Shown piece by piece: positions 32,517 to 41,347 of a stretch of DNA of 46,721 nucleotides. The translations under genes were made by a program, and so were the position numbers. Location: assembly GCA_944380415.1 (NCBI GenBank), contig CALWHN010000004.1, positions 1 to 46,721 of the forward strand, in the 5' to 3' direction. This DNA comes from an uncultured Clostridia bacterium. GTDB lineage: Bacteria > Bacillota > Clostridia > Christensenellales > UBA1242. Position 1 is the stretch's first letter. Each line of letters starts with the position of its first letter. A model generated the notes under the pieces. That model made no database searches, was not told the origin of the DNA, and saw only the letters and a list, made by a program, of their open reading frames with translations.

Positions 32517-34031
32517 ATGACGGCGAAGAAGGCAATTGTTCAAATTGATCATGAAAACGTTAATTTGATTTTGATTGAGTGCAAGGATAACTTGTATTTC
32601 AACATTATCGATGTTTTTTCAGATTCAATTCCTCTTGTTGAAGACATTGACAAGAACGGAATTTTAAGACCAGTTTTGATTAAAGATCTTTTGAAGATTT
32701 TAAAAATGTATCGCAGAATTTGCGACAACAATTCAATAACAGAAATCTATTCCTATTCAGGAAGCTTTTTTGCCGAGGCAAAAAACAATAAGAGCATTTC
32801 TGAGGAAATTTACAATACTTGCGGCTTTTTGCTAAATATTTTAACTCCAGAAGATGAGATGAAAAACACCTTTATTGGGGCGGTTAACTCAAGCGATGTT
32901 CAAAAAGGCGTTTATTTCTATGTTGGTTCAAGATTTTGCTATCTTTTGAATTTCAATAGGAGAAACATTTTAAACTCGGTTATATTTCCATTTGGAGTTT
33001 TTCAAGTTTCAAAAATTTTAAATTCAGAGGGCGATCTTCAAGCAAAAAAACAAGAAATTTCAAACCTGTTTAATTCCTATTTTTCCAAAGCAGATTTTGT
33101 AAAATCAATTGATGAAGAAACGGAAATTTTATCAAGTGGAAACACAATGCTTTCAATTGGAAAAATTGCAAGAAAGGCGACAAGATATCCTCTTGAAATG
33201 GAAAACAACTATGTTCTTTCGCTTGAGAATTTTAACAACGTTTATTCTTTAGTTGAAGGGCTTGGCCTTGACAACACAAAGAAGATTAAGGGAATTAGTT
33301 CTGAAAGCGCAGACAGAGTTTATGCCGGAGCAATTTTGGCAAAGCTTTTTGTTGACGGCCTTGGCGCAAAACAAGTTTCAATTAGCTCTGATAAGCTTTT
33401 AGATGGCTTAATTTCAACAACTGTAATTCCTGCAATTAACGAGCGGCCGCTTAGCGACATGTTCATTTACAGCTTGGAAAACATCAGCGCATTTTTCTCT
33501 GGGCCAAATTCAAACAACAACAAGGTTTATGAACTTTCAATTAATGTTTTTAAACAACTTAAAGTTGTTCACAAGCTTCCAAGAAATTATATAAAACCTC
33601 TTAGAATCGCAGGTTATCTATATGACTGCGGAAAGCGAATCAATTTTGACAATGCAATTAAAAATTCTTTTGAGGTAATTTTAAACTCCAAAATTAAAGG
33701 AGCATCTCAGAAAGAAATCTTACTTGGAGCTTTTGCATGTAAGCTTCAGGATCTTGATAATTTCAACCTTTCAGAGTGGGTTAGATATTCAAGTTTGGTA
33801 ACAGAAGAAGATTCGGTTGCTGTTAAAAAGGTTGGTGTTTTAATCCAACTTTCCGCGGCTCTTGATGCAAGCAAGAGCGGGGCTGTTGACGACCTTAACT
33901 GTGACATTTTAGGAGATTCAATAATTGTTAAAACAATTGTCAACAAGGAAGCAGATTTTGAAATTAAAGAAGCAATGAAAGTTAACAAAAACTTTAAAAA
34001 GGTTTTCACCAAATTTATTGAGGTGATTTAA
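32517..34031 (+). CDS. Ppx/GppA-like protein with degenerate active sites
   Basis: The ATG at 32517 follows AGGAGAG and gives 504 residues. The middle GISSESADRVYAGAILAKLFVDGLGAKQVSISSDKLLDGLI matches the end of the Ppx/GppA exopolyphosphatase domain (R/D-rich helix, then S...LR.G). A C-terminal HD-like helical domain follows, in which the usual HD-IG pair reads YLYDCG. The N-terminal AIVQIDHENVNLILIEC replaces the normal DIGSNS phosphate loop. Enzyme activity is therefore doubtful; a nucleotide or polyphosphate sensor is possible. It overlaps htrA by one base. Confidence 0.62.
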   Translation: MTAKKAIVQIDHENVNLILIECKDNLYFNIIDVFSDSIPLVEDIDKNGILRPVLIKDLLKILKMYRRICDNNSITEIYSYSGSFFAEAKNNKSISEEIYNTCGFLLNILTPEDEMKNTFIGAVNSSDVQKGVYFYVGSRFCYLLNFNRRNILNSVIFPFGVFQVSKILNSEGDLQAKKQEISNLFNSYFSKADFVKSIDEETEILSSGNTMLSIGKIARKATRYPLEMENNYVLSLENFNNVYSLVEGLGLDNTKKIKGISSESADRVYAGAILAKLFVDGLGAKQVSISSDKLLDGLISTTVIPAINERPLSDMFIYSLENISAFFSGPNSNNNKVYELSINVFKQLKVVHKLPRNYIKPLRIAGYLYDCGKRINFDNAIKNSFEVILNSKIKGASQKEILLGAFACKLQDLDNFNLSEWVRYSSLVTEEDSVAVKKVGVLIQLSAALDASKSGAVDDLNCDILGDSIIVKTIVNKEADFEIKEAMKVNKNFKKVFTKFIEVI

Positions 34032-35206
34032 TGAAAAAGGGGAGAGTTTTAAGCATTTTCGCGCTATTAATTTGCTGCATTTTCGCCTTTAGCGGATGCG
34101 GAACGCTTGGCTCAACCTCTTCAATTTCAACAGGCGGAAATTCTCAATATGTTTCACAATATCAAGAAAATCAGCCAATAACAGTTGAGGAAGGAAGCAC
34201 TGCGGCTGAAATTGCTCAAAAATATATTGACATTTCTTTTACTGTTTTAATCTATCAAGTAACAGAAGTAAATGGCGGAAGTTCTAAGTCGATGGAGCTT
34301 TCAAGCTATGGAAGCGGCTTTGTTGTTCACACCGGAGGTTTTATTTTAACAAACTATCATGTTATTGAAAATGTATTAGCAGACCCGGTTTCATATGGCG
34401 CAACAAAGGTTTATTATGAGTGTTATGTAAGCCAAGATGGAGGCGAAACATATTATCCAGCAGAAATTTTGTGGGAAAACTCTGTCTTTGACATGGCAAT
34501 TATAATTTGTGAGGAATTTGCTTCTCTTCCAGCTGCAAAACTTAAAGATAGAACAATTTATTGCAGCGATGAGGAGAGGATTGGGCTTTTAGAGCAGGTT
34601 ATAACTGTTGGAAATCAAAAATCCTATCATGCTTCAGCAACAATTGGAAACATTTCTTCAACTATATTGAGAGTTGCAACTTCGGAAACTAATGTGTATG
34701 AACATTTAATTCAACACAATGCATCAATCAACCATGGTAACAGTGGCGGAGCATTAATTGACATGGACGGAAATGTGATTGGTCTTAATACGCTTGGTGA
34801 TGACGATGCAAATTCTCTTTTCTTTGCCGTTTCAATCTATCCAGCAATTGCCGTTTTGGATAAAGTTGTTGAAAACTACTATGCAACAGGTTCAAAAACA
34901 GAGGAAATTGTTCTTGGGTTCACGGGAACGGACTCTGTTTTAGATAGCATGTCTCAAACTTCAGTTGGCTTTGAGGGAGAGGGTCTTTATGTAACAGGAG
35001 TTGAAAGCTCATGCCTAATCAGCGGGCTTCAAGTTGGAGATGTTATAGTTGAAGTTAAAATTCAAACTTCTGATGGGACAGAAAGCTTTGAGGTTTGGGA
35101 TAATAATTCGTTTAGATATTCAAGACTAAACTTGCTTTATGCTCAAAACGCAACATTTAAAGTTAACAGAGGAGGAAATATTGTCGAATTGGCAATAATA
35201 AATTAA
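34031..35206 (+). CDS. HtrA/DegP-like serine protease lipoprotein with PDZ domain
   Basis: A 391-residue exported protease. The lipoprotein signal ends FSGC (Cys23). The trypsin-like domain has His110 (TNYHVIE), Asp154 (VFDMAI) and Ser238 (HGNSGG). A PDZ domain occupies about 305-391 (GLYVTGVESSCLISGLQVGDVIVEV). It would sit outside the membrane and degrade damaged or signalling proteins. A membrane helix is replaced here by the lipid anchor. Confidence 0.92.
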   Translation: MKKGRVLSIFALLICCIFAFSGCGTLGSTSSISTGGNSQYVSQYQENQPITVEEGSTAAEIAQKYIDISFTVLIYQVTEVNGGSSKSMELSSYGSGFVVHTGGFILTNYHVIENVLADPVSYGATKVYYECYVSQDGGETYYPAEILWENSVFDMAIIICEEFASLPAAKLKDRTIYCSDEERIGLLEQVITVGNQKSYHASATIGNISSTILRVATSETNVYEHLIQHNASINHGNSGGALIDMDGNVIGLNTLGDDDANSLFFAVSIYPAIAVLDKVVENYYATGSKTEEIVLGFTGTDSVLDSMSQTSVGFEGEGLYVTGVESSCLISGLQVGDVIVEVKIQTSDGTESFEVWDNNSFRYSRLNLLYAQNATFKVNRGGNIVELAIIN

Positions 35207-35207
35207 T

Positions 35208-36206
35208 ATGGCTTTTAATTTAGCAATCGAATTTGGTGGAGTTAACACGCTTATTTACAGAAGAGGACAAGGGCTTGTTTTAAAGGAACCAAGTTTGGTT
35301 TGTGCGGCAAATGTTGGCCAACAATATGAAATTAAGGCAATTGGACTTGACGCTGAAAAACTTCAAGGAAAGACAAACGATTCAACATACATCTTCAGCC
35401 CTGTTGTTTGCGGAGAGGTAAAGAGCCTTGATTATACGGCAGAAATGCTTAAATACTTTTTTAGAAAGGTTGAGCTTAGAAAGTTTCCTAAAGAAAATGC
35501 TGTTATTTTAGTTCCAACAGGAATATCTGATGAAGCAAAAAAAGATTATGCTCGCGCAGCAAAAATTGCCGGAATTGGAAAAGTTTGCTTAATTCCAACG
35601 GTTGTTTGCAGCGCATATGCAACAGGCGAGGTTGAGCAGAGCAAAACTAAGCTTTGCGTCCACATTGGCGGAACGCTAACAGATGTTGCAGCAATTAACA
35701 TGAATTCAATTTTAAAAGGCTGCTCAATTGAACTTGGCGGAAGATATTTGGACATTGAAATTGCCCAATATATTTCAAAGAAACACAAAGTCGAAATCAG
35801 CATTGCAAGCGCAAAGCGCCTTAAGGAAGAAATTGCAACGTTAGTTGAGGGCGATGTTAGAACAGCAGATGTAATTGGAATTGACGAAGGAAGCGGAAAG
35901 CCAAAACAAATTGTTGTTTCAAGCGAAGAGATTCTTCCAATGTTAGATTCATTCATGGACAATATAATTTCTGCAATAGAAACGACGTTAAACGTATGTC
36001 CACCAGAAGTTTCGGGTGACGTTGCACAAGAAGGAATCTATGTTTCGGGCGGCCTTTCTTCAATTTTGGGGCTTTCAAAGTTCTTGGCAAAGAAACTCCA
36101 AATAAAAGTTAATGTAATCCCAGACGGAGACAATGCGCCGCTAATTGCCGCAGGAAAACTTATTTCAAATAAAAAATTGCTTTTAGAAATAGTTGACAAT
36201 TTTTAA
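35208..36206 (+). CDS. MreB-like actin homologue with broken ATPase site
   Basis: A 332-residue protein collinear with MreB/Mbl (NTLIYRRGQGLVLKEPSLV, SVDY-like SLDYTAEMLKYFFRK, VLVPTGISDEAKKDYARAAKIAG, ISGG-like YVSGGLSSILGLSKFLAKKL). Key ATPase residues are changed: phosphate-1 EFGGVNT (8-14) for DLGTANT, phosphate-2 HIGGTLTD (152-159) for DIGGGTTD, and CLIPTVVCSAYATG where MreB has the catalytic EEP-x-AAAIG. It may have lost hydrolysis and act as a structural partner of another MreB. It begins two bases after the htrA stop. Confidence 0.82.
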   Translation: MAFNLAIEFGGVNTLIYRRGQGLVLKEPSLVCAANVGQQYEIKAIGLDAEKLQGKTNDSTYIFSPVVCGEVKSLDYTAEMLKYFFRKVELRKFPKENAVILVPTGISDEAKKDYARAAKIAGIGKVCLIPTVVCSAYATGEVEQSKTKLCVHIGGTLTDVAAINMNSILKGCSIELGGRYLDIEIAQYISKKHKVEISIASAKRLKEEIATLVEGDVRTADVIGIDEGSGKPKQIVVSSEEILPMLDSFMDNIISAIETTLNVCPPEVSGDVAQEGIYVSGGLSSILGLSKFLAKKLQIKVNVIPDGDNAPLIAAGKLISNKKLLLEIVDNF

Positions 36207-36236
36207 ATTAAAGCCGCATGATTGCGGCTTTAATTA
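36205..36236. terminator. Bidirectional terminator
   Basis: TTAAAGCCGCA (36208-36218) pairs with TGCGGCTTTAA (36223-36233). Confidence 0.88.
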
Positions 36237-36868
36237 TTTAATAGGAATTGATAAAGTTCATCTCTTCGATCATATGCGGTTGCAACCGCATTTTGATGGG
36301 CTTCGTCAACGCGCTTTGTTCCATGGGTTTTGCTGTTGAGAAAGTGGATGCAAGTGTGTCCGTCCATGTTGTTTCCTTCAATTAGTGTGTAACCGTGGGG
36401 CATTCCGTTTATGGAGGCCGCAACATATGTTCCGTTAATTTCAACCCAAACTGCGCGGCGAGTCCAACTCCAAACCCCGTCGTAAAGACTTTTCATAATT
36501 GCGGTGTTTTCTGCATCAATTGGTTGAACGTCTGCATGGTTATAGCCGCCAACTCTTTTAACATAGTATGATTTTTTTGTTTCAACGTCGATAACTCTTG
36601 CAACAAGAGTATACTTTGTGAAAAAATTGTCAACAACGTCAAACCAGTCTAAATTTACAACGTTTCCAATCTCACTTATAACCTGGCCGTTTGATTCCGC
36701 GTCATAAAAAGGGGAGTTTTCGGTTTCATATGCGTCGTTGTAAAGCTCCTTTTCAGTTTCAGAAAGAGCGTCATATCCAATTTGATGTGTTGGCATTGGG
36801 ATTACGCAAACGGCAAATCCAGCAAACAGAAGGACAAGAACAAAGTAATAAACAAATTTTAAACTCAT
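36230..36868 (-). CDS. Exported protein of unknown function
   Basis: A 212-residue protein with an N-terminal signal anchor (about 4-22, YYFVLVLLFAGFAVCVI). The outside domain has KKSYYVKRVGGYNHADVQP, WSWTRRAVWVEINGTYVAASINGMPHGY and NNMDGHTCIHFLNSKTHGTKRVDEAHQ. The conserved-looking His and Trp residues suggest a metal or cell-wall ligand. I have seen similar motifs in clostridial exported proteins of unknown function. No enzymatic role is assigned. Confidence 0.7.
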   Translation of the reverse strand: MSLKFVYYFVLVLLFAGFAVCVIPMPTHQIGYDALSETEKELYNDAYETENSPFYDAESNGQVISEIGNVVNLDWFDVVDNFFTKYTLVARVIDVETKKSYYVKRVGGYNHADVQPIDAENTAIMKSLYDGVWSWTRRAVWVEINGTYVAASINGMPHGYTLIEGNNMDGHTCIHFLNSKTHGTKRVDEAHQNAVATAYDRRDELYQFLLNN

Positions 36869-36931
36869 AGGCTTAGTTTGCTTTTATTTTGAAAAATTAT
36901 TTAAATTAACATATGTTGAATTTTACAGTCG

Positions 36932-36937
36932 TAAAAT
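36932..36937 (+). promoter_or_regulatory. -10 box of the YkvI-like gene, leaderless
   Basis: TAAAAT ends six bases before the GTG start at 36944. There is no ribosome site and no good -35 box. Confidence 0.5.
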
Positions 36938-36943
36938 ATTTAG

Positions 36944-38035
36944 GTGAAAGAGTTTTTTGTTGCCCTAAAATTTTCGCTTTTAGTTGTTGGGGCAATTGTT
37001 GGAGCTGGCCTTGCCTCCGGCCAAGAAATTGTTGTCTTTTTCGCGCAATATGGTTTTGTTAGCGTGTTTTTTTTAATTGGACTCTTTTTCCTTTTCCTCT
37101 TTGGAATCAAACAGTTTTTAAGCTTTGGAAAAGTCTATTATAGCCCAGATTTTAAAAATAACAGCGGGGCGATGAAAGTTTTTGATTATTGTTCAATTTT
37201 GTTTTTGGCGGTGATTGGTTCTGCAATGCTTGCTGGCATTAACGAGCTTTGCAACACCCATTTCCATCAGTTTAATTTCCCAGTTTACAGCCTTGTTTTG
37301 GTTCTGGTTTCAACAACTGTTATTTTCTTTGGGCTAAAAGCACTTTTAAACTTAAGCATATATCTTGTTCCATTTATTGTTATTGGAATTGTTTACATAT
37401 GCGTTAAGTGTTTAACAATATCGCCTCTTTCTGCGCCCGCGTTTTCAACAGACCTTCCAACGATTGGGCTTTTGAGCTTAAGTTGTGTTAGTTATTGTTG
37501 TTGTAATTTGGTTACTTCAAACAGAATTTTATTTGACGTCGGATTTAAGTTAAATAAGAAACAGACAAAAATTGTTTCAATTCTGGTTGGAAGCGTTTTA
37601 ACAATTATTATCGGCTTGATTATTGCATCAATTCTTGTAATTGACGAGGCAATTTTATATGCAGAGCTTCCGCTTGTTTACATGGCCTATTTAATTGGAT
37701 CCCCAGCGGGAATTTGTTTTTCTTTTGTTATGATTTTAAGTATAGTTACAACGCTTTTAACAACGCAATATTCCTTTGTTGAGATTGCTTTTTTTAGGGT
37801 TAAAAAAATAAAAAAAGCAGTTTTAACCTTTGGAAGTGGACTGCTTTTCTTTTTAATTAGCTTAATTGGTTTTGGAGATATCGTAAAATATTTCTATCCA
37901 ATAATTGGAGCATTTGGTTTTGTTATGATGTTCTATCTTAGAGACCTATCTTTTAAAGTGGGCTTCAATTCGAGCAACAATAAAGTACATCAAACCCGCA
38001 AGAAGACACAGAATAACCGTGCTGGTCATAACTAA
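36944..38035 (+). CDS. YkvI-like APC-superfamily membrane transporter
   Basis: A 363-residue protein with about ten membrane helices. It starts with the family motif VVGAIVGAGLASGQEIVVFFAQYG, an unwound substrate-binding first helix as in the APC/LeuT fold. YkvI relatives are uncharacterised and probably move amino acids or related compounds. The start is GTG. The last 30 codons (SFKVGFNSSNNKVHQ...) overlap the 3' end of the convergent ABC permease by 90 bases. Confidence 0.82.
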   Translation: MKEFFVALKFSLLVVGAIVGAGLASGQEIVVFFAQYGFVSVFFLIGLFFLFLFGIKQFLSFGKVYYSPDFKNNSGAMKVFDYCSILFLAVIGSAMLAGINELCNTHFHQFNFPVYSLVLVLVSTTVIFFGLKALLNLSIYLVPFIVIGIVYICVKCLTISPLSAPAFSTDLPTIGLLSLSCVSYCCCNLVTSNRILFDVGFKLNKKQTKIVSILVGSVLTIIIGLIIASILVIDEAILYAELPLVYMAYLIGSPAGICFSFVMILSIVTTLLTTQYSFVEIAFFRVKKIKKAVLTFGSGLLFFLISLIGFGDIVKYFYPIIGAFGFVMMFYLRDLSFKVGFNSSNNKVHQTRKKTQNNRAGHN

Positions 38036-38770
38036 GTCCAGCTTGAAAACCGTTCCGCCATAGACAATTAAATAGCCAAGGCCAGCCTTTGAAACCAAAT
38101 ATTCGCCCATAATTGAACCAACCCAGCTCATTCCAACGTTTATTTTTAAAACGGAAATAAAGTCGCCCATTGAGTTTGGAACAATCAATTTAAAGAAAAT
38201 TTGATATTTCTTTGCATTCATCGACTTCATTAAAAGAATTTTGTCCTTGTCGCAGGAAAGAAAGGAACCAAGCAAGCTTAATGTTGTTATAATAACGCAA
38301 ATTAATATACACATTACAATTATGGCCGTTGTCCCAGCGCCAAACCAAATTATGATTAGCGGCCCTAGGGCAATTTTTGGAAGGCTGTTTAAAACGACAA
38401 TGTATGGGTCGAAAATTCTTCTAAGCCTTTCACTCCACCATAATATCACAGCAATTAAATATCCAATTGCTGTTGCCAAAATAAAGCCAATAACGGTTTC
38501 ATAAAGCGTTGTTCCAATGTGAAGGAATAGTTCGCCTGAAACATAAAGGTCTTCAATTGTTGCAATCATTCTTGAAGGAGAGCTTATGAAAAATGGATCT
38601 AAAACGCCATACATTGTTAGAACTTCCCACAAAACGAAGAATGCGACAAGGATTAAAACCTGAATTAGACGAATTATCCACTTTTCTTTTGTCAATTTCC
38701 TAACATAAATTTGATGTTCTTTAGAATAATTAACACTTTTCTTTTTTTTGAAGAAACTAAATTTTTTCAT
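37946..38770 (-). CDS. ABC transporter permease (SsuC/TauC/ThiX-type)
   Basis: ATG 38770 with CAAAGGAGA is chosen over an upstream in-frame ATG, giving 274 residues. It has six helices and the BPD-type EAA loop (SMNAKKYQIFFKLIVPNSMGDFISVLKINVGMSWVGSIMGEYL). The family imports sulfonates, taurine, nitrate or pyrimidine precursors. It overlaps the ATPase gene by 14 bases. No substrate-binding protein is in the window. Confidence 0.9.
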   Translation of the reverse strand: MKKFSFFKKKKSVNYSKEHQIYVRKLTKEKWIIRLIQVLILVAFFVLWEVLTMYGVLDPFFISSPSRMIATIEDLYVSGELFLHIGTTLYETVIGFILATAIGYLIAVILWWSERLRRIFDPYIVVLNSLPKIALGPLIIIWFGAGTTAIIVMCILICVIITTLSLLGSFLSCDKDKILLMKSMNAKKYQIFFKLIVPNSMGDFISVLKINVGMSWVGSIMGEYLVSKAGLGYLIVYGGTVFKLDLVMTSTVILCLLAGLMYFIVARIEAHFKR

Positions 38771-39641
38771 CTGTTTTCTCCTTTGAGGAAGATGGTTCTG
38801 TGTTATAAACAATTAGGTCTTTCCAAATTTCGTCAAATAGCGTCCTTGCAACCTCGCTTTCTCTTCTTACAATTGGCGGTCCAAGATGCTTGAGGTTGAC
38901 GTCGACAATTCTTTTAACTGTTCCCGGGCGCGAAGAAAGAATTATAATTCTGTCGGCCATGCTTGTTGCTTCTGCAATGTCATGGGTGACCAAAATTGCT
39001 GTTTTTTGCTCGTTTGCTATGATCTCAGAAACGCTGTCACAAACGCTTAGACGCGTTTGAAAATCTAGGGCAGAGAAGGGCTCGTCCAGAAGCAAAATTT
39101 TTGGATTAATTGCAAGCGTTCGAATTAGCGCAACGCGCTGGCGCATTCCGCCAGAAAGCTGGGTTGGTTTTTTGTTTTTAAATGGCCCAAGGCCATATTT
39201 GTTAAGTAAATTATCAAGTTTTTCCTTTGTTTCCGTGTCGTTTTTTCTGCCTTGAACCTCCAAGCCAAGAGTCACATTTTTCCAAATCGTTCGCCAATCA
39301 AAAAGATGGTCTCTTTGAAACATGTAACCAATCTCGCTTTGCTTGTTTTTTTCTTTTGGCTTTTTCTTAAAAAGTTTTAAAAATCTCTTTTGCGCGCTCT
39401 CTGGTTTTTGCGTTATATCGCGTCCATCTAGAATTATTTTTCCGCTGCTTGGCGCGAGAATTCCAGAAATTAGGCTCAATATTGTTGTTTTTCCGCAGCC
39501 GCTTGGGCCAACAATTGCAACAAATTCTCCCTCATAAACGCTAAAATTAACGTTTTCAAGCGCCAAAATTTCATCTGATTTTGTGTGATATGTCAATGAA
39601 ACATTTTCAAATTTTAAAATTTCTTTTCTTTTGCTTTCCAT
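38757..39641 (-). CDS. ABC transporter ATP-binding protein (SsuB/TauB-type)
   Basis: A 294-residue ATPase with Walker A GPSGCGKTT, signature LSGGMRQRVAL, Walker B ILLLDEPFSALD and the switch VTHDIAEA. An insert of about 25 Lys-rich residues follows the first strand pair (RFLKLFKKKPKEKNKQ). It is the first gene of the pair. The upstream region holds a GCGGAA/TTCCGC hairpin (about 39690-39706) but no riboswitch that I can recognise. Confidence 0.9.
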   Translation of the reverse strand: MESKRKEILKFENVSLTYHTKSDEILALENVNFSVYEGEFVAIVGPSGCGKTTILSLISGILAPSSGKIILDGRDITQKPESAQKRFLKLFKKKPKEKNKQSEIGYMFQRDHLFDWRTIWKNVTLGLEVQGRKNDTETKEKLDNLLNKYGLGPFKNKKPTQLSGGMRQRVALIRTLAINPKILLLDEPFSALDFQTRLSVCDSVSEIIANEQKTAILVTHDIAEATSMADRIIILSSRPGTVKRIVDVNLKHLGPPIVRRESEVARTLFDEIWKDLIVYNTEPSSSKEKTDEKI

Positions 39642-39792
39642 ATTTTTCTTTTATCTTAAATTTTTCTTAAAAATTTCTTCTTTTGGCGCGGAAACAAAGT
39701 TCCGCTATTTCATTTTATAAAAGAAGCTTGTAATATGTTCGTAACAAAAAAATTTGGTTTAGCATAACATAAATTAGAAAAGGGGTTGAAAG

Positions 39793-39888
39793 ATGAAAAT
39801 TTTTTGTTTCAAGGCGCCAAAGTTCCTTTCTTTTTTTCTAAAACCTTTTGTTAAAAAGCAAGAAGAGGAAGAGAAGAAAGAGGTTTAA
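39793..39888 (+). CDS. Possible 31-residue small protein
   Basis: ATG 39793 follows AGGGGTTGAAAG. The product starts MKIFCFKAPKFLSFFLKPF and ends in a Glu/Lys-rich tail, so an amphipathic membrane-binding peptide is possible. It overlaps only non-coding leader of the next gene. The evidence is the ribosome site and composition. Confidence 0.4.
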   Translation: MKIFCFKAPKFLSFFLKPFVKKQEEEEKKEV

Positions 39889-39916
39889 TAATTCTACATA
39901 TGGAAAAAATTCTGTC

Positions 39917-41308
39917 ATGGAAATTTTTTCCTTCTTTTTGTGTTTAACTTTAACTTTTATTTTTGCTTTTTTAAAGCAGCTTTTTTCGGCGGCTGCCTTT
40001 GTTTTAAAAAAAGAGAATACAACCCGTCATATTTTTAATCTGCCAAAGAAAAAAGCTTTTGCAAAGAAGAAATATGAACTTTTAAGAGTTATTCCAAAAA
40101 GGGCAGTTCAATCGCGCCCATTTTTTGCAAAGTTTTTATATGGAAAAGAATTTTATAGAACAAGTCTTTCAACAAAGTTTTTAATTGATAAAATTTATAG
40201 AAGGCTCAGCTTAAACCAAACGCTTCTTTCCTCTGAAATTGATTTTAATAAAATCGGCCATGCGGGGTTTGATTTAAAAAAGCCAACAATGATTTTTGAT
40301 GTTTCTAAATATACGCAAGGCGCTTTGGAAGAGGCAATTTCTGAGGTCATGAAAAGAATTTCTTTTCAACCAATTTTGGTTTCAGATTCAAAACTTGAAA
40401 CAAGTTTGAAACAAATTTCTCCGTTGGACATCAACCTAAAACTTTATGAAGAGCTTTCTAAGTTGGATCTGAATTATAACTCAAATTATTGTTTTGAAGC
40501 GCCGAAAACAGAGTCCGACATTGCTTGTTCAAGCGAATTTGCAATTCAAAGGTTTTATTCTAAGGGAAATTTAAGTTATAGGATAATTCCAAAAACTTGC
40601 GGAAAGCTTACAATTGCTTTGGCTCAAAATAATTTTTATTTTAATTTTTATATCAACAAAAATAATCTTAAAATAGTTTCGCCGTTTGGAGAAGAAACCT
40701 GTTTTGTTTCTAATCAAAAAATCTCTAAGGCCTATAAGATTAATCATATGGGAAAAGGTTTTTTGTGCGTTGATTTTAACATTAAAAAGAATTTAGATCT
40801 TCTTTTTTTTAATCTGGAAAATATCGAAAATTATAAAAAAATTATTTTAGAAGATAAAATTAACAAAAATAAACTATTTAATTTAAAAATTTATACAAAA
40901 AATAAGAGATTTAATGATTTTTTTAATATTAATCTTAGAAAAAAACTTGTTGACGAGCTTTATTCAAAAAATTATTTAAGACAAAAAAAGGTTGAAATCA
41001 ATCGAAAATTTATTTCGGAGTTTTTAAAGCTTGATTATAAAACCCTTGTTTCAAACTCAAAAAGTTATTCAGAGTTTTATAACTTTCTTTTAAAGCAGGT
41101 TTTTGGAGTTGTTGTTAAAGAAGAAAAACTTTTAATTTCTCCGAATATACAAGTTCCTTTCAAAATCTGTTTATATTACAATGGAGAAGACAAGCAAATT
41201 TACTGTGGCGATTTTACTGGCGGAAGAAAAATTGAATCCCTTTCGCTTAAAAACATTTCTGTTATTGATTTACAAAGTTTAAAAAAACCTGTTGTTTTAA
41301 TCTCTTAA
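39917..41308 (+). CDS. Unknown membrane-anchored protein, GH94-like at the C-terminus
   Basis: ATG 39917 gives 463 residues; upstream TTG codons are possible but less likely. An N-terminal hydrophobic segment (IFSFFLCLTLTFIFAFLKQLF) is followed by a Lys/Asn/Phe-rich region with no clear domain. The last 60 residues (VFGVVVKEEKLLISPNI, then KICLYYNGEDKQIYCG) recall the ending of GH94 phosphorylase domains (LGlrvrGdrLridP..P..), but the catalytic core is not visible. The Phe/Asn/Lys richness and weak conservation suggest fast evolution. It lies directly upstream of rarA. Confidence 0.6.
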   Translation: MEIFSFFLCLTLTFIFAFLKQLFSAAAFVLKKENTTRHIFNLPKKKAFAKKKYELLRVIPKRAVQSRPFFAKFLYGKEFYRTSLSTKFLIDKIYRRLSLNQTLLSSEIDFNKIGHAGFDLKKPTMIFDVSKYTQGALEEAISEVMKRISFQPILVSDSKLETSLKQISPLDINLKLYEELSKLDLNYNSNYCFEAPKTESDIACSSEFAIQRFYSKGNLSYRIIPKTCGKLTIALAQNNFYFNFYINKNNLKIVSPFGEETCFVSNQKISKAYKINHMGKGFLCVDFNIKKNLDLLFFNLENIENYKKIILEDKINKNKLFNLKIYTKNKRFNDFFNINLRKKLVDELYSKNYLRQKKVEINRKFISEFLKLDYKTLVSNSKSYSEFYNFLLKQVFGVVVKEEKLLISPNIQVPFKICLYYNGEDKQIYCGDFTGGRKIESLSLKNISVIDLQSLKKPVVLIS

Positions 41309-41332
41309 TTATTTCAGAAATATGGCAGGTTG

Positions 41333-41341
41333 TGATATAAT
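41333..41341 (+). promoter_or_regulatory. Extended -10 promoter of rarA, leaderless
   Basis: TGATATAAT with TATAAT at 41336-41341, six bases (AATCTT), then ATG 41348. Confidence 0.72.
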
Positions 41342-41347
41342 AATCTT

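Noticed and set aside
39642-39792. Riboswitch upstream of the ABC transporter pair
   Set aside because: Only one small hairpin is visible; no TPP, SAM or other known motif could be recognised.
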